Assembly: GCF_000172635.2 (NCBI RefSeq)
Contig: NC_018632.1
Coordinates: 2,666,001-2,730,000 of the forward strand
Direction of reading: 5' to 3'
DNA length: 64,000 nucleotides
From: Alteromonas macleodii ATCC 27126
Lineage (GTDB): Bacteria; Pseudomonadota; Gammaproteobacteria; Enterobacterales; Alteromonadaceae
The notes beneath the pieces were generated by a model. It worked only from the letters and a program-made list of their open reading frames with translations, did no database searches and had not been told where the DNA came from. A program made the position numbers and the translations under genes. Positions 17,975 through 26,963 of the stretch are shown piece after piece. Numbering within the stretch: position 1 is the stretch's first letter; each line of letters begins with the position of its first letter.

Positions 17975-18160
17975 GTGAAAATGACTATCATGAAACAAGT
18001 ACAAAATAACAAATTGGGTGTAGCCGCCTGCTTGTGCTTTTTTTGGGGAAGTACCCTTTTCTTGCCAGCCTTCAGCAAATTTGCAACCGCTGGAGTATGG
18101 ATGTTTATGGCGGGTTCTCTATTGATGCTTTTAGACATCTTGAGCATTAAAACCAACTAG
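17975..18160 (+). CDS. Small YrhK-like membrane protein
   Basis: A 61-residue protein (59 from the ATG at 17981) with two hydrophobic segments separated by a short loop: about 14-34 containing ACLCFFWGSTLFLPAF and about 38-57 containing GVWMFMAGSLLMLLDIL. The pattern of two helices with G-S-x-L-F-L-P and W-x-F-x-x-G-S is that of the YrhK domain. The role is unknown. GTG 17975 and ATG 17981 share the AAGGA sequence at 17966; I cannot decide between them. A hairpin terminator follows. Confidence 0.7.
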   Translation: MKMTIMKQVQNNKLGVAACLCFFWGSTLFLPAFSKFATAGVWMFMAGSLLMLLDILSIKTN

Positions 18161-18180
18161 GCTTTGCGCTAATAATGTTT

Positions 18181-18210
18181 AAGAGTGTATATACAAGTAT
18201 GCACTCTTTT
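18181..18210 (+). terminator. Rho-independent terminator after the YrhK-like gene
   Basis: Stem AAGAGTG/CACTCTT with a 14-nt loop, extended by one wobble pair and followed by TTATT. It is 20 nt downstream of the stop. Confidence 0.65.
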
Positions 18211-18311
18211 ATTGAGCTAAATTTACTGCTGTATATTGGTACAAGAAAAGTGAGTTTCGATTTTACTTTGAGATATATATGGCATAAGCCATTGAATGGG
18301 GAGAGAGAAGT

Positions 18312-18388
18312 TGGTCGGTGTGAGAGGATTTGAACCTCCGACCCCTGACACCCCATGACAGTGCGCTACCAGGCTGCGCTACACACCG
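18312..18388 (-). tRNA. tRNA-Pro (anticodon GGG)
   Basis: A 77-nt tRNA including an encoded CCA. The acceptor stem CGGTGTG/CACACCG, the D arm with GCGC/GCGC, the T arm GGAGG-TTCAAAT-CCTC and the anticodon loop ATGGGGT (anticodon GGG) all fold correctly. The arm carries the T-T mismatch also found in the E. coli tRNA-Pro(GGG). It reads Pro codons CCC and CCU. Confidence 0.97.
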
Positions 18389-18404
18389 ACCGAAAGAGCC
18401 GACA

Positions 18405-18432
18405 AGTCTACTCAATTTCAACGACTTTGCAA
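18405..18432 (-). promoter_or_regulatory. Probable sigma70 promoter of tRNA-Pro
   Basis: On the minus strand TTGCAA (18432-18427) and TAGACT (18410-18405) are separated by 16 bp. The -10 ends 16 nt before the tRNA 5' end, leaving a short leader for processing. Confidence 0.6.
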
Positions 18433-18435
18433 TGT

Positions 18436-18470
18436 AAAAAAACCAAATAACCGCCTAAACGATTATTTGG
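18436..18470 (-). terminator. Rho-independent terminator after the YHS gene
   Basis: On the minus strand CCAAATAA/TTATTTGG with a 12-nt loop is followed directly by seven Ts. It lies 30 nt downstream of the YHS gene stop and isolates it from the tRNA. Confidence 0.85.
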
Positions 18471-18499
18471 TAATCAAAACCCATCTAAAACGAAGCTTA

Positions 18500-18961
18500 T
18501 TACAAGTCGTCTGCACTTACATCTTTGATTTCTGGCCATTCTTCATTCGCCTCATCTATATGAGTAGGAATGTTCTTGGCCCATGCTTTGTATACACTTT
18601 CGTCTTTATTCACGTAAAGTACGCCATCAACAATTTCAAACGCTTTGCCGTTTATTTCGAATTTCTTACCAAACGTTGCTCCGTAGGCACAAAAGCCGCC
18701 GTACGCTGGTACGTATTTGTCTGGGTTGCTTACAAACATGTCTCTATTTTTCTGCGATGAAAATCGGTAAATTGCGTCGTTGTGGACAGCCGTTATAGTC
18801 GCTTTACCCAGCACTGGCTTACCTTCAGTAAAATAAGCTACAGCGTCGTGCCCGGCTAAAATAATTCCGTTTTCGTCGGTCTCTGTATCAACGCCAGCGA
18901 ATACCGCCCCACTAGCAATTAGTGAAACTGCAAATAAACTACCTTTTAAGAATGCTCTCAT
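18500..18961 (-). CDS. Exported YHS-domain protein
   Basis: A 153-residue protein. I choose the ATG at 18961, not the longer reading from 19063, because GGAGAAG lies 8 nt upstream and a signal peptide starts there (MRAFLKGSLFAVSLIASGAV, cleavage after VFA). The mature part has the YHS pattern: ILAGHDAVAYFTEGKPVLGK, then YRFSSQKNRDMFVSNPDKY, then PAYGGFCAYGATFG. YHS domains are short, often linked to metal or haem proteins, and the function of the stand-alone exported type is unclear. It is divergent from the AraC regulator at 19090, which may control it. Confidence 0.88.
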   Translation of the reverse strand: MRAFLKGSLFAVSLIASGAVFAGVDTETDENGIILAGHDAVAYFTEGKPVLGKATITAVHNDAIYRFSSQKNRDMFVSNPDKYVPAYGGFCAYGATFGKKFEINGKAFEIVDGVLYVNKDESVYKAWAKNIPTHIDEANEEWPEIKDVSADDL

Positions 18962-19089
18962 GCTATTTCTTCTCCACATTGGTGTTTCGAGTGTTTTCAC
19001 ACTATCTCTGTATAAGTTCGAAGAATATGGTACGTACTTCGGTCTTATACAAACATGCTCCAAACGCTTAAATACTTGTCCAAAACACC

Positions 19090-19986
19090 ATGAAAAATTT
19101 AGAAAGCCTTTTTGACCAACTTCAAATAACCACCAATGTATTTCACAACGGACAATATTGCGGTAACTGGCAAATTGACACTTCTGGCACCGGCTTTATT
19201 AATTTTCACGCCGTAACTCACGGTCAATGCTACTTACACCGTAACGACGACGGCCCAGTTCTGTTAGAAAAAGGCGACATGGTTTTACTGCCTGTTGATA
19301 GCCCACACCTTTTAAGCCCTACAAAAACTCACACTTACAAAAATGTTAGCGCAAGCTCTATTCCTGTTAGCGAGAAACTAAGAGCTGAAGGCCCGGTGCT
19401 ACTTTGCGGTTACTTCGAGTATCAGCACCCTTTAATGAGAGTAATAACAAAAGAACTGCCAGAATTTTGGATAATTAAAAAAGCATCAAAAGAAAGTAGA
19501 GTGCTACATGAAAGTCTGCAGTTACTTATCAGCGCGTCGTTAGAAGTGTCGGACTCAACCTTCACTTCGTCGGTTCTGCTAAACAAAATCGCTGAGGTTG
19601 TATTCCTTTTGATTGTGAAGCATTTAATGAGCAAGTACTCATCAACCTTAGGGGCTCTACTGCATCCGGCCATAGCAAATAGCCTTCAAGCGCTGCATAA
19701 CGCGCCTGAACAACATTGGAACGTAGAAATGCTGGCGAGTATTGCGAATATGTCTAAATCTAACTACGCAGCAAAGTTCAAAGCCTGTGCAGGCGTAACT
19801 CCAATTAAATACCTAACGCAATGGCGCCTGCGTTGTGCCTGCACAGAAATAATCCAAAGCAACAAGCCGTTAATTACCATTGCAAACCAATATGGTTACG
19901 AAACGGAAGCTTCTTTTTCAAAGGCCTTTAAAAGAGAGATTGGCGTATCTCCTTCACAAAAGCGCGTTCAAGCTAGGCCAGCGTAA
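19090..19986 (+). CDS. AraC-family regulator with cupin-type sensor
   Basis: A 298-residue regulator. The N-terminus (about 1-180) is a Cupin_6-like sensor domain with FHAVTHGQCYLHRNDDGPVL and EKGDMVLLPVDSPHLL. The C-terminal AraC domain (about 195-292) has two helix-turn-helices, in WNVEMLASIANMSKSNYAAK and ITIANQYGYETEASFSKAFK. It is divergent from the YHS gene and its last 14 bp overlap the 3' end of the convergent DASS transporter gene. Either neighbour could be its target. In related systems such regulators often control oxidoreductases or small exported proteins. Confidence 0.9.
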   Translation: MKNLESLFDQLQITTNVFHNGQYCGNWQIDTSGTGFINFHAVTHGQCYLHRNDDGPVLLEKGDMVLLPVDSPHLLSPTKTHTYKNVSASSIPVSEKLRAEGPVLLCGYFEYQHPLMRVITKELPEFWIIKKASKESRVLHESLQLLISASLEVSDSTFTSSVLLNKIAEVVFLLIVKHLMSKYSSTLGALLHPAIANSLQALHNAPEQHWNVEMLASIANMSKSNYAAKFKACAGVTPIKYLTQWRLRCACTEIIQSNKPLITIANQYGYETEASFSKAFKREIGVSPSQKRVQARPA

Positions 19987-21409
19987 CGTAACACACCCCA
20001 GTGACTACCAGTGCAACTAACACGTTTAGCACCACCCCCTCTCTGGCCATAGTTTTTATGTCGAACTTTTCCGTTGAGTATGCAATGGCGTTAGGCGCTG
20101 TAGCTACTGGCAGCATAAAAGCGCAACTTGCGCTAATTGCCGCGGGGATCATCAACAACTTAGGATCTACGCCCACAGCCATACCCGCGGCCGCTAGAAT
20201 TGGCATCAGTAGTGTAGATGTTGCCGTGTTAGAGGTAATTTCCGTCAAGAAGGTAACGAACAAGCAAATTCCAAGTACCAACAGAAGAACAGGAAGCGTA
20301 GAAAGTCCCGTTAACCATGTTCCCATAAGAACACTTAAGCCCGATGACATAAATGCTTTGGCTATACAAATACCGCCAGCAAACAATAACAACATGCCCC
20401 ACGGAATATCGTTTGCGGTTTTCCAATCAAGCAGTTTGTCGTTGTTTCCTTTTTCGTCTACTTCACCGCTATCGTTTCCGCTGTTTGTAAAGAACATAGC
20501 AGCAACACCCGCTACGGCAATAGTACTGTCACTTATTGTGCTTATGCCTATCCAAGCAGTCCAAAAAGGTCTGAAAATCCAAGCTAAAGCGACAGTGCCA
20601 AAAATAGCAAGAACACGCTTCTCGGCTTTTGTCCATGTGCCTGGGACAGGTAAATCGATGTTCCCCACTTGTTTAATACCGCGCGCTAACCATAAGGCCA
20701 TAATAGGTACGCCTAGTATTACGATTGGTACGCCTGTTTTCATCCAGTCGATAAAGCTGTATTCAATACCTTGGGTTTCTTCATACACGCTCATAAAGAT
20801 AATATTAGGTGGCGTCCCAATCGGTGTCCCTACCCCACCTAAGCTTGCCGAATAAGCGATACCAAGTATAAGCGCCACGCCAAATCGCGGATTGTCTACT
20901 GCGTTGATAATAGCGATAGCCATTGGCAACATCATTAGGATTGTTGCCGTATTACTGATCCACATACTGAGTACTGCGGTTGTTAACATGAAGCCCAGTA
21001 CCAGCTTGAGCGGGCTGCCGCTGCCCGTTATACGCAACATGTAAATGGCGAAACGCTTGTGTAAGTTAGCACGCTCCAACCCTTTTGAAAGCATGAAAGC
21101 AGCCATTAATAGAATGATAACGTGGCTTCCGAGAGCAGAGGCAGCTTCGCTGTGAGACAACACACCAAATAGCGGAAATAGCGCGAAGGGTAAAAGTGAG
21201 GTAGCGGGAATGGGGAGCGCTTCAGTCACCCAGAGCACAGCGACAAATAGCGTAATTGCTGCGGTAAAAATGATCTCGCTGGGCTGAGCAATAGCCCACA
21301 ATCCCAAGCCACATAGTACTGAAGCGATAAAGGCAAATAGAATTATACTGTTTTTACGTGTTGGCTTTCGTTGTAGAGTTTCTGAAGAAGGTTCAGAGTT
21401 TGTGTGCAT
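19973..21409 (-). CDS. DASS-family (SLC13) Na+/dicarboxylate or sulfate symporter
   Basis: A 478-residue inner-membrane transporter with about 12 hydrophobic segments. The duplicated SNT motifs of the divalent anion:Na+ symporter family are present: SNTATILMMLP about one third in, and ITSNTATSTLLMPI near the C-terminus. GGVGTPIGTPPN lies between them. By family, substrates are C4 dicarboxylates, citrate or sulfate; the sequence alone does not decide. No two-component dctBD-like genes are nearby. The 3' end overlaps the convergent AraC gene by 14 bp. Confidence 0.93.
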   Translation of the reverse strand: MHTNSEPSSETLQRKPTRKNSIILFAFIASVLCGLGLWAIAQPSEIIFTAAITLFVAVLWVTEALPIPATSLLPFALFPLFGVLSHSEAASALGSHVIILLMAAFMLSKGLERANLHKRFAIYMLRITGSGSPLKLVLGFMLTTAVLSMWISNTATILMMLPMAIAIINAVDNPRFGVALILGIAYSASLGGVGTPIGTPPNIIFMSVYEETQGIEYSFIDWMKTGVPIVILGVPIMALWLARGIKQVGNIDLPVPGTWTKAEKRVLAIFGTVALAWIFRPFWTAWIGISTISDSTIAVAGVAAMFFTNSGNDSGEVDEKGNNDKLLDWKTANDIPWGMLLLFAGGICIAKAFMSSGLSVLMGTWLTGLSTLPVLLLVLGICLFVTFLTEITSNTATSTLLMPILAAAGMAVGVDPKLLMIPAAISASCAFMLPVATAPNAIAYSTEKFDIKTMAREGVVLNVLVALVVTGVCYVTLA

Positions 21410-21533
21410 TGCGCTTCCCGTTACTAATAGCTTTATTATAAGTGCTAGTTATTGCTCTTATATTTTCTATCAGTAATTAGCGGGAAACGCACTACGCTTT
21501 TGCGAAAAAAACGTGTTTTTAAGACGGTTTCTT

Positions 21534-22127
21534 TTATTTACTCTCGTCGTCAGACGAGATTCGGCTTGCAACTGCACCTGCTTGGCCTTTGTATTTAGCG
21601 TCCACTCGTGCGTTGTACGGCTTTTCGGCTGGCGCCGATAGCACCTCAAAGCTAAGTGCCCCTATTTTCATTTTAGGGCGAAGCGCCAGCGGTAACTTAC
21701 CACTGTTGTAAAACTCAAGAACGATGTTGCCCGCCCAGCCTGGATCTATTCGATGCGCGGTCACGTGAACCATTAAGCCCAAACGCGCAAGCGAAGAACG
21801 CCCGTCTAACCAACCTACGATGTTGTCAGGCAAGGTTACTGACTCGTGGGTAATGGCAAGCGCTAGCTCCCCGGGGTGTAGAAAGAAGGCTTTACCCTCT
21901 TCTAGTTCAATTTCATCGCTCATAACATGGTCGAGCGCTTCTTGAACCTGTGCTTTCGGCCCACTTAAATCGATGAACGGCGCTTGGTGATCTTCAAACA
22001 CGCGAAATTTATTACCTAGGCGGATATCTACCGTTACACCACTTATTTGATCGTAGCTGGGTGTAGGGTCAATTTTAATTTTTCCATCTTGCAGATGTTG
22101 GTAGATATCGCGGTCGCACAAGCGCAT
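21534..22127 (-). CDS. dcd: dCTP deaminase
   Basis: A 197-residue enzyme converting dCTP to dUTP, the first step of the main dTMP route in gammaproteobacteria. The start [20 protein letters not shown] and the motif [20 protein letters not shown] are nearly those of E. coli Dcd (193 aa). The catalytic Glu falls within [12 protein letters not shown] or GNIVLEF. It lies downstream of mrp on the same strand with a 224-bp gap, so it probably has its own promoter there. Confidence 0.97.
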   Translation of the reverse strand: MRLCDRDIYQHLQDGKIKIDPTPSYDQISGVTVDIRLGNKFRVFEDHQAPFIDLSGPKAQVQEALDHVMSDEIELEEGKAFFLHPGELALAITHESVTLPDNIVGWLDGRSSLARLGLMVHVTAHRIDPGWAGNIVLEFYNSGKLPLALRPKMKIGALSFEVLSAPAEKPYNARVDAKYKGQAGAVASRISSDDESK

Positions 22128-22351
22128 GGTGTATTCCTCATTTCGTTAGGCCGCTATTATGCGTATGTCGCCGCATGCATTCAACTGCTCAAAGGCTTGT
22201 TTTATCTGCTTTTGCGCAATTTTCGTATAGTTTTATCAAATTTTAAATTTAAGCAATCGAACCTGGCTATAATTCACCTTTACTACACCTGTCTGAATTT
22301 ACCTATCCGATGTGCACTCCTGATATTTGTTACCTAGATATTTCAAGCTAG

Positions 22352-23458
22352 TTACTCTTTACCAACAATGCCAATAGGGTTGCCCTTAATGTGTTTAACT
22401 GCCCCTTTGCGTGGCGCAACAGTAAGGGCCAATTGCATAGACAGGGCGCGAGCAGCCTCGCGATAACTTTCACTCAATGCACTTTCAGGCGAGGTAATTA
22501 ACAATGGCGTACCGGCATCGCCATGCTCGCGAATATGGATATCAAGCGGTAGCTGACCTAAAAGTGGCAGTCCGTGGCGTTCGGCAAGCGCCTCGCCCCC
22601 GTCTTTTGAAAACACATAGTCTTTGGTACCACAGGCTCTGCACTGGTAATAACTCATGTTTTCAATAAGCCCTAATACAGGTACGTTCACTTTTTCAAAC
22701 ATGCTTATGCCTTTTTGGGCGTCGGCTAGTGCTAAGTCCTGCGGCGTTGTAACTACCACTGAAGCAGTCAGCGGTACCTGTTGCGCCATCGTCAGTTGGA
22801 TATCGCCTGTTCCTGGTGGCATATCTACAATTAAGTAGTCCAGCACGGGCCATAGGGTTTCATCTAATAACTGCTTTAATGCCCTGCTTGCCATGGGTCC
22901 GCGCCATACCGCCGCGTCTTCTTGAGGCACTAAGTAACCAATTGAGTTCGCCACTAGCCCATGTGCCATAAGGGGCTGCATGTGCTTATTATCTTCGCTT
23001 TCAGGGTGCGCATCGGGGTTGCCCAACATAATGGGAATAGACGGCCCATAAATATCGGCATCTAAAATCCCAACTTTCGCCCCTTCTTGCATAAGCGCAA
23101 ACGCTAAATTAATACTGGTTGTCGACTTACCTACGCCGCCCTTGCCAGAGGCCACCGCTATGATGTTTTTAATGTTGGTGACCGGTGCTACTTCAGTTTC
23201 TCCACTCGCTACGTTTTGTTTAAACGTAAGCAGCTCATCGCCAAGCTTCCCTTTTAGCTGGTTAAGCACTTCTTGTTTGAGCGCGTCTAGCTGTGTAGCA
23301 ATACAAAACGGCAAAGTAACTGTCACACCGCCATCTTCATTTTCTGGCTGGCTAAAAGCACACCATGGCAAGGTATCTTCAACATCTAACGAAAAATACT
23401 TGGCCAAAATTACAGCAACTTTTTGAGTTACCGGCTCTGCTTTGCGAGAAAAGAACAT
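22352..23458 (-). CDS. mrp: Mrp/ApbC-type Fe-S cluster carrier ATPase
   Basis: A 368-residue P-loop ATPase of the Mrp/NBP35 family, which holds and transfers Fe-S clusters. The start is placed at the ATG at 23458 (AAGG 7 nt upstream; the next 30 upstream codons would add an unrelated extension). An N-terminal DUF59-like segment (about 1-90) precedes the deviant Walker A GKGGVGKS (105-112). A C-terminal CRAC motif (CxxC in YYQCRACGTKD) gives the bridging cluster ligands. It is divergent from metG with 108 bp between the two starts, an arrangement conserved in many gammaproteobacteria. Confidence 0.95.
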   Translation of the reverse strand: MFFSRKAEPVTQKVAVILAKYFSLDVEDTLPWCAFSQPENEDGGVTVTLPFCIATQLDALKQEVLNQLKGKLGDELLTFKQNVASGETEVAPVTNIKNIIAVASGKGGVGKSTTSINLAFALMQEGAKVGILDADIYGPSIPIMLGNPDAHPESEDNKHMQPLMAHGLVANSIGYLVPQEDAAVWRGPMASRALKQLLDETLWPVLDYLIVDMPPGTGDIQLTMAQQVPLTASVVVTTPQDLALADAQKGISMFEKVNVPVLGLIENMSYYQCRACGTKDYVFSKDGGEALAERHGLPLLGQLPLDIHIREHGDAGTPLLITSPESALSESYREAARALSMQLALTVAPRKGAVKHIKGNPIGIVGKE

Positions 23459-23566
23459 AAAATGCCTTACTAGTAGTAGAATTGTGTGAATTACGTAATG
23501 CAAAAAACGCGGTTTTCCGCTAGTATTTGCAGCCATTTTGAAACGCAAAGAATCAATAACGTCATT

Positions 23567-25594
23567 ATGTCAGAAAAACGCCGAATTCTGGTAACCAGTG
23601 CGTTGCCATACGCAAATGGCTCTATTCACTTAGGTCATTTGCTAGAACACATTCAAACCGACATCTGGACTCGTTTTCAGCGCCTTCGCGGAAACGAATG
23701 TTACAGTGTTTGCGCCGACGATGCACACGGTACGCCGGTTATGCTTAAAGCCCAAGAGCTTGGCATTACACCAGAAGAAATGGTGGCAAGAACGCGTGCT
23801 GAACATCACCAAGACCTTGTTGATTTTCACGTAGATTACGACAACTACTATGTAACCCATTCGCCAGAAAACAAGGCGCTGTGTGAAGAAATTTACACCC
23901 GTTTAGATAACGCGGGTTACATCAGCAAACGCACCATTAACCAGCTGTTCGACCCTGAAAAAGAAATGTTCTTACCAGACCGTTTCGTTAAGGGTACCTG
24001 CCCAAGCTGTGGCGCAGAAGATCAAAACGGCGACAGCTGTGACGTATGTGGCGCAACGTATAGCCCAACAGAAGTAAAGAACCCGCGCAGCGTTGTATCG
24101 GGTGCTACACCAGTACTACGTGAGTCTGAGCACTTCTTCTTTGACCTGCCAAAATTTGAAGGCATGTTAAAAGAGTGGATCCGCTCAGGTGCCCTGCAGG
24201 AAGAAATGGCTAACAAGCTGCAAGAATGGTTTACTGAAGGTCTTCAACAGTGGGACATCAGCCGTGACGCGCCTTACTTCGGCTTTGAAATTCCAGGTGC
24301 GCCGAACAAATTCTTCTACGTGTGGGTAGATGCGCCGGTTGGCTACATGGCAAGTTTCAAAAACTTCTGCGACCAAAACAACTTAGAGTTTGATGATTTC
24401 TGGAAAGCAGACTCAGAGGCTGAGCTTTATCACTTTATTGGTAAAGATATTACCTACTTCCACTGCCTATTCTGGCCTGCCATGCTAGAAGGTGCGGGAT
24501 ACCGTAAGCCTACTGGCGTAAATATTCACGGTTTCGTAACGGTGAACGGCGCGAAAATGTCAAAGTCGCGCGGTACGTTTATTAAAGGCCGTACTTACCT
24601 TGACCATCTGAACCCAGAATATCTGCGTTACTACTTTGCGTCTAAGTTAGGCGACGGTGTTACCGACATCGACCTTAACTTTACTGACTTCGCACAAAAA
24701 GTGAATTCAGACTTGGTAGGTAAAGTGGTTAACATTGCGAGCCGCTGTGCAAGCTTTATCACCAAGCGTTTCGACGGAAAGCTGTCTGAGAACGTGATTG
24801 AGCCGGAGCTGATTGCTGAGTTCCAAAACGCGTCAGAGAGCATTGCTGCACTTTTCGAGAAGCGTAAGTACCACCAAGCCGTGCGCGAAATCATGGCCCT
24901 TGCTGACAAAGCAAACCAGTTCATCGACAACAACGCACCTTGGGTAACCATTAAAGACGAGGCTAAGCAGCAGTTCACACACGATGTGTGCTCGCTAGGT
25001 ATTAACATGTTCCGTCTGTTGGTGATTTACTTAAAGCCTGTACTGCCAGTACTTGCAGAAAAAGCAGAAGAATTCCTAAACGATAAGTTCGACTGGAATT
25101 CACTGCAAACCCTATTGAAAGGCCACGCCATCAACAAATTTAAGCCGATGATGCAGCGTGTAGAAATGGAGAAAATTGACGCCATGGTTGAAGATTCAAA
25201 AGAAAGCCTAGCGCCAGCAGCACCGGCAATCGACCCAGACAGCCCGCTTGCTAAAGACCCTATCAGCGACACTATCTCGTTTGATGAGTTCGCCAAGGTA
25301 GATTTGCGTATTGCGCGTATCGCTAAAGCTGAACACGTGGAAAAAGCCGATAAGCTTCTACGCTTAGAGCTAGATTTAGGCGGCGAAACTAAGCAAGTTT
25401 TTGCAGGTATTAAGTCGGCCTACTCGCCTGAAGCCCTAGTCGGTAAGCACACGGTAATGGTAGCGAACCTCGCCCCTCGTAAAATGCGTTTTGGCATGAG
25501 TGAAGGCATGGTATTAGCCGCGGGCCCTGGTGGCGACGAGCTATACATTCTTGAGCCGCACGAAGGTGCAAAGCCGGGTATGCGTGTTAAGTAA
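23567..25594 (+). CDS. metG: Methionyl-tRNA synthetase
   Basis: A 675-residue class I synthetase that charges tRNA-Met. The start is set at [20 protein letters not shown] (23567) because this matches the family N-terminus; an in-frame upstream ATG-like start at 23486 would add 27 residues. Visible elements are HLGH, the zinc knuckle pair CPSCG...[13 protein letters not shown] and the C-terminal tRNA-binding OB domain (about 575-675, [14 protein letters not shown]...). The length equals the E. coli type (677 aa). No obvious Shine-Dalgarno sequence precedes the ATG. It is followed by a strong terminator. Confidence 0.97.
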   Translation: MSEKRRILVTSALPYANGSIHLGHLLEHIQTDIWTRFQRLRGNECYSVCADDAHGTPVMLKAQELGITPEEMVARTRAEHHQDLVDFHVDYDNYYVTHSPENKALCEEIYTRLDNAGYISKRTINQLFDPEKEMFLPDRFVKGTCPSCGAEDQNGDSCDVCGATYSPTEVKNPRSVVSGATPVLRESEHFFFDLPKFEGMLKEWIRSGALQEEMANKLQEWFTEGLQQWDISRDAPYFGFEIPGAPNKFFYVWVDAPVGYMASFKNFCDQNNLEFDDFWKADSEAELYHFIGKDITYFHCLFWPAMLEGAGYRKPTGVNIHGFVTVNGAKMSKSRGTFIKGRTYLDHLNPEYLRYYFASKLGDGVTDIDLNFTDFAQKVNSDLVGKVVNIASRCASFITKRFDGKLSENVIEPELIAEFQNASESIAALFEKRKYHQAVREIMALADKANQFIDNNAPWVTIKDEAKQQFTHDVCSLGINMFRLLVIYLKPVLPVLAEKAEEFLNDKFDWNSLQTLLKGHAINKFKPMMQRVEMEKIDAMVEDSKESLAPAAPAIDPDSPLAKDPISDTISFDEFAKVDLRIARIAKAEHVEKADKLLRLELDLGGETKQVFAGIKSAYSPEALVGKHTVMVANLAPRKMRFGMSEGMVLAAGPGGDELYILEPHEGAKPGMRVK

Positions 25595-25618
25595 GCTGTA
25601 AAGCGCCCCCTTAAAAGT

Positions 25619-25662
25619 AAGGTGACATTCAGCGCTATAACGCGACGGGATGTCACCTTTTT
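25619..25662 (+). terminator. Rho-independent terminator of metG
   Basis: Stem AAGGTGACAT/ATGTCACCTT (10 bp) with a 21-nt loop and a run of five Ts. It is 25 nt past the stop. Confidence 0.85.
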
Positions 25663-25936
25663 ATTGGGCGGTCAAAGCGGCGCTTAGATTTATAAAGCAA
25701 AAATCATATAACCAGAATCAAGGTGCAAGCACGTAACTTGGTATGCTAATAAGCCTTATCATCCTACACTCCTCACTCACTAATTACTTACCCACTCACT
25801 AACCTTATCTGCATAAGGCAAATCGGCTAGAAAATTCTTGTCAAAAAACAGCGCAGTTCCGTTCGGTTTGAATCAAGGCGATCTAACCCTCTTTTTTTAA
25901 CGTAATCAACGTGGTTAATTAATAAAAGAGGTATTT

Positions 25937-26776
25937 ATGGAAGATTTCTTCGGGACTAATATCGATTTATCGGAATTAACCGAAAAAGCTATATCACTGG
26001 TGATGACTTACACCCCCAAATTGTTGTTGGCTATTCTTACTTTGGTGGTGGGTCTCTGGTTAGTGAATCGTTTTGTAAACCTATTAGATCATCGGCTAGG
26101 TAAAAAGGATCCCACGTTAAATAAGTTTCTGTGCGGACTTATCAGTGCGGTGCTAAAAGTAATGCTGTTGATTTCAGTTGCCTCAATGATAGGCATTGAA
26201 ACCACCTCATTTATTGCCGTCGTAGGTGCAGCAGGTTTAGCTATTGGTCTGGCATTACAAGGCAGCCTGGCGAACTTTGCTGGCGGTGTGCTAATACTGA
26301 TTTTTAAACCCTTTAAAGTGGGTGACACCATTGAAGCAGAGGGTCATTTAGGCTCAGTGTCAGAGATACAAATTCTTTATACTGTACTTAACACTTTTGA
26401 CAATAAGCGCATAGTTATTCCCAATGGCAGCCTATCTAATGCCACGTTAATTAACGTTAGCGTATATGATAAACGCCGTTGCGACATGACATTTGGTATA
26501 GGCTACGATGACGATATCGATAAAGCAAAGAAGGTGTTGCAGCGTCTGTTTGAAGAAGATGAGCGCTCGTTAACCGACCCTGCACCAAGGATTTGTGTAG
26601 GCGGATTAGGCGATAACTCAGTCGATTTGATGTTTAGACCGTGGGTCGCCACAGATGACTTGTGGCCTTACTATTGGGATATGCAGGAAAAAGTTAAAAA
26701 AGCTTTTGATGAAGAAGGCATTAGCATCCCATATCCACAGCGAGATGTGCACCTCTATAAAACGAGTGACGACTAA
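25937..26776 (+). CDS. MscS-type small mechanosensitive channel
   Basis: A 279-residue channel of the minimal MscS architecture. TM1 is at about 27-48 (LLLAILTLVVGLWLVNRFV), TM2 at about 67-88, and the pore-lining TM3 is a Gly/Ala-rich helix in SFIAVVGAAGLAIGLALQGS. After TM3 comes FKPFKVGDTIEAEGHLGSV, the start of the cytoplasmic vestibule. The AGLAIG..LQGSLANFAGG pattern is that of E. coli MscS. It gates under hypo-osmotic shock. A GAGG ribosome-binding site lies before the ATG. A terminator-like hairpin follows. Confidence 0.95.
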   Translation: MEDFFGTNIDLSELTEKAISLVMTYTPKLLLAILTLVVGLWLVNRFVNLLDHRLGKKDPTLNKFLCGLISAVLKVMLLISVASMIGIETTSFIAVVGAAGLAIGLALQGSLANFAGGVLILIFKPFKVGDTIEAEGHLGSVSEIQILYTVLNTFDNKRIVIPNGSLSNATLINVSVYDKRRCDMTFGIGYDDDIDKAKKVLQRLFEEDERSLTDPAPRICVGGLGDNSVDLMFRPWVATDDLWPYYWDMQEKVKKAFDEEGISIPYPQRDVHLYKTSDD

Positions 26777-26785
26777 CGTCTCAGT

Positions 26786-26814
26786 TTGGAGATAGCGTTC
26801 TATGCTATCTCCAA
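26786..26814 (+). terminator. Hairpin after the mscS-like gene
   Basis: An 11-bp perfect stem, TTGGAGATAGC/GCTATCTCCAA, with a 7-nt loop. The tail is pyrimidine-rich (TTCCCCTTTC) but not a pure T run. Confidence 0.6.
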
Positions 26815-26963
26815 TTCCCCTTTCAAACTTGCGTAAAAACGCGAAAGCCATCCGTTTTAGTTACAACATCTTGGTAAATATAGAAGATGGTTAGCGTCTG
26901 TCGCTGCTTTCAAGTTAAGAGCGTGGCGTGCTCTCTTTGCACATGGCATACACATTAACAATA

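Noticed and set aside
20001..20855. A 284-codon plus-strand open frame inside the DASS transporter gene
   Set aside because: It is the antisense of a clear membrane transporter with matching motifs; the composition is that of a shadow.
22047..22337. A 96-codon plus-strand open frame spanning the dcd start and the dcd-mrp gap
   Set aside because: Half lies antisense to dcd; the rest is AT-rich leader. No ribosome-binding site or family resemblance.
23459..23566. Longer N-termini for mrp and metG overlapping each other
   Set aside because: The extensions do not match either family; the starts at 23458 and 23567 give the expected N-termini and leave a normal divergent promoter.
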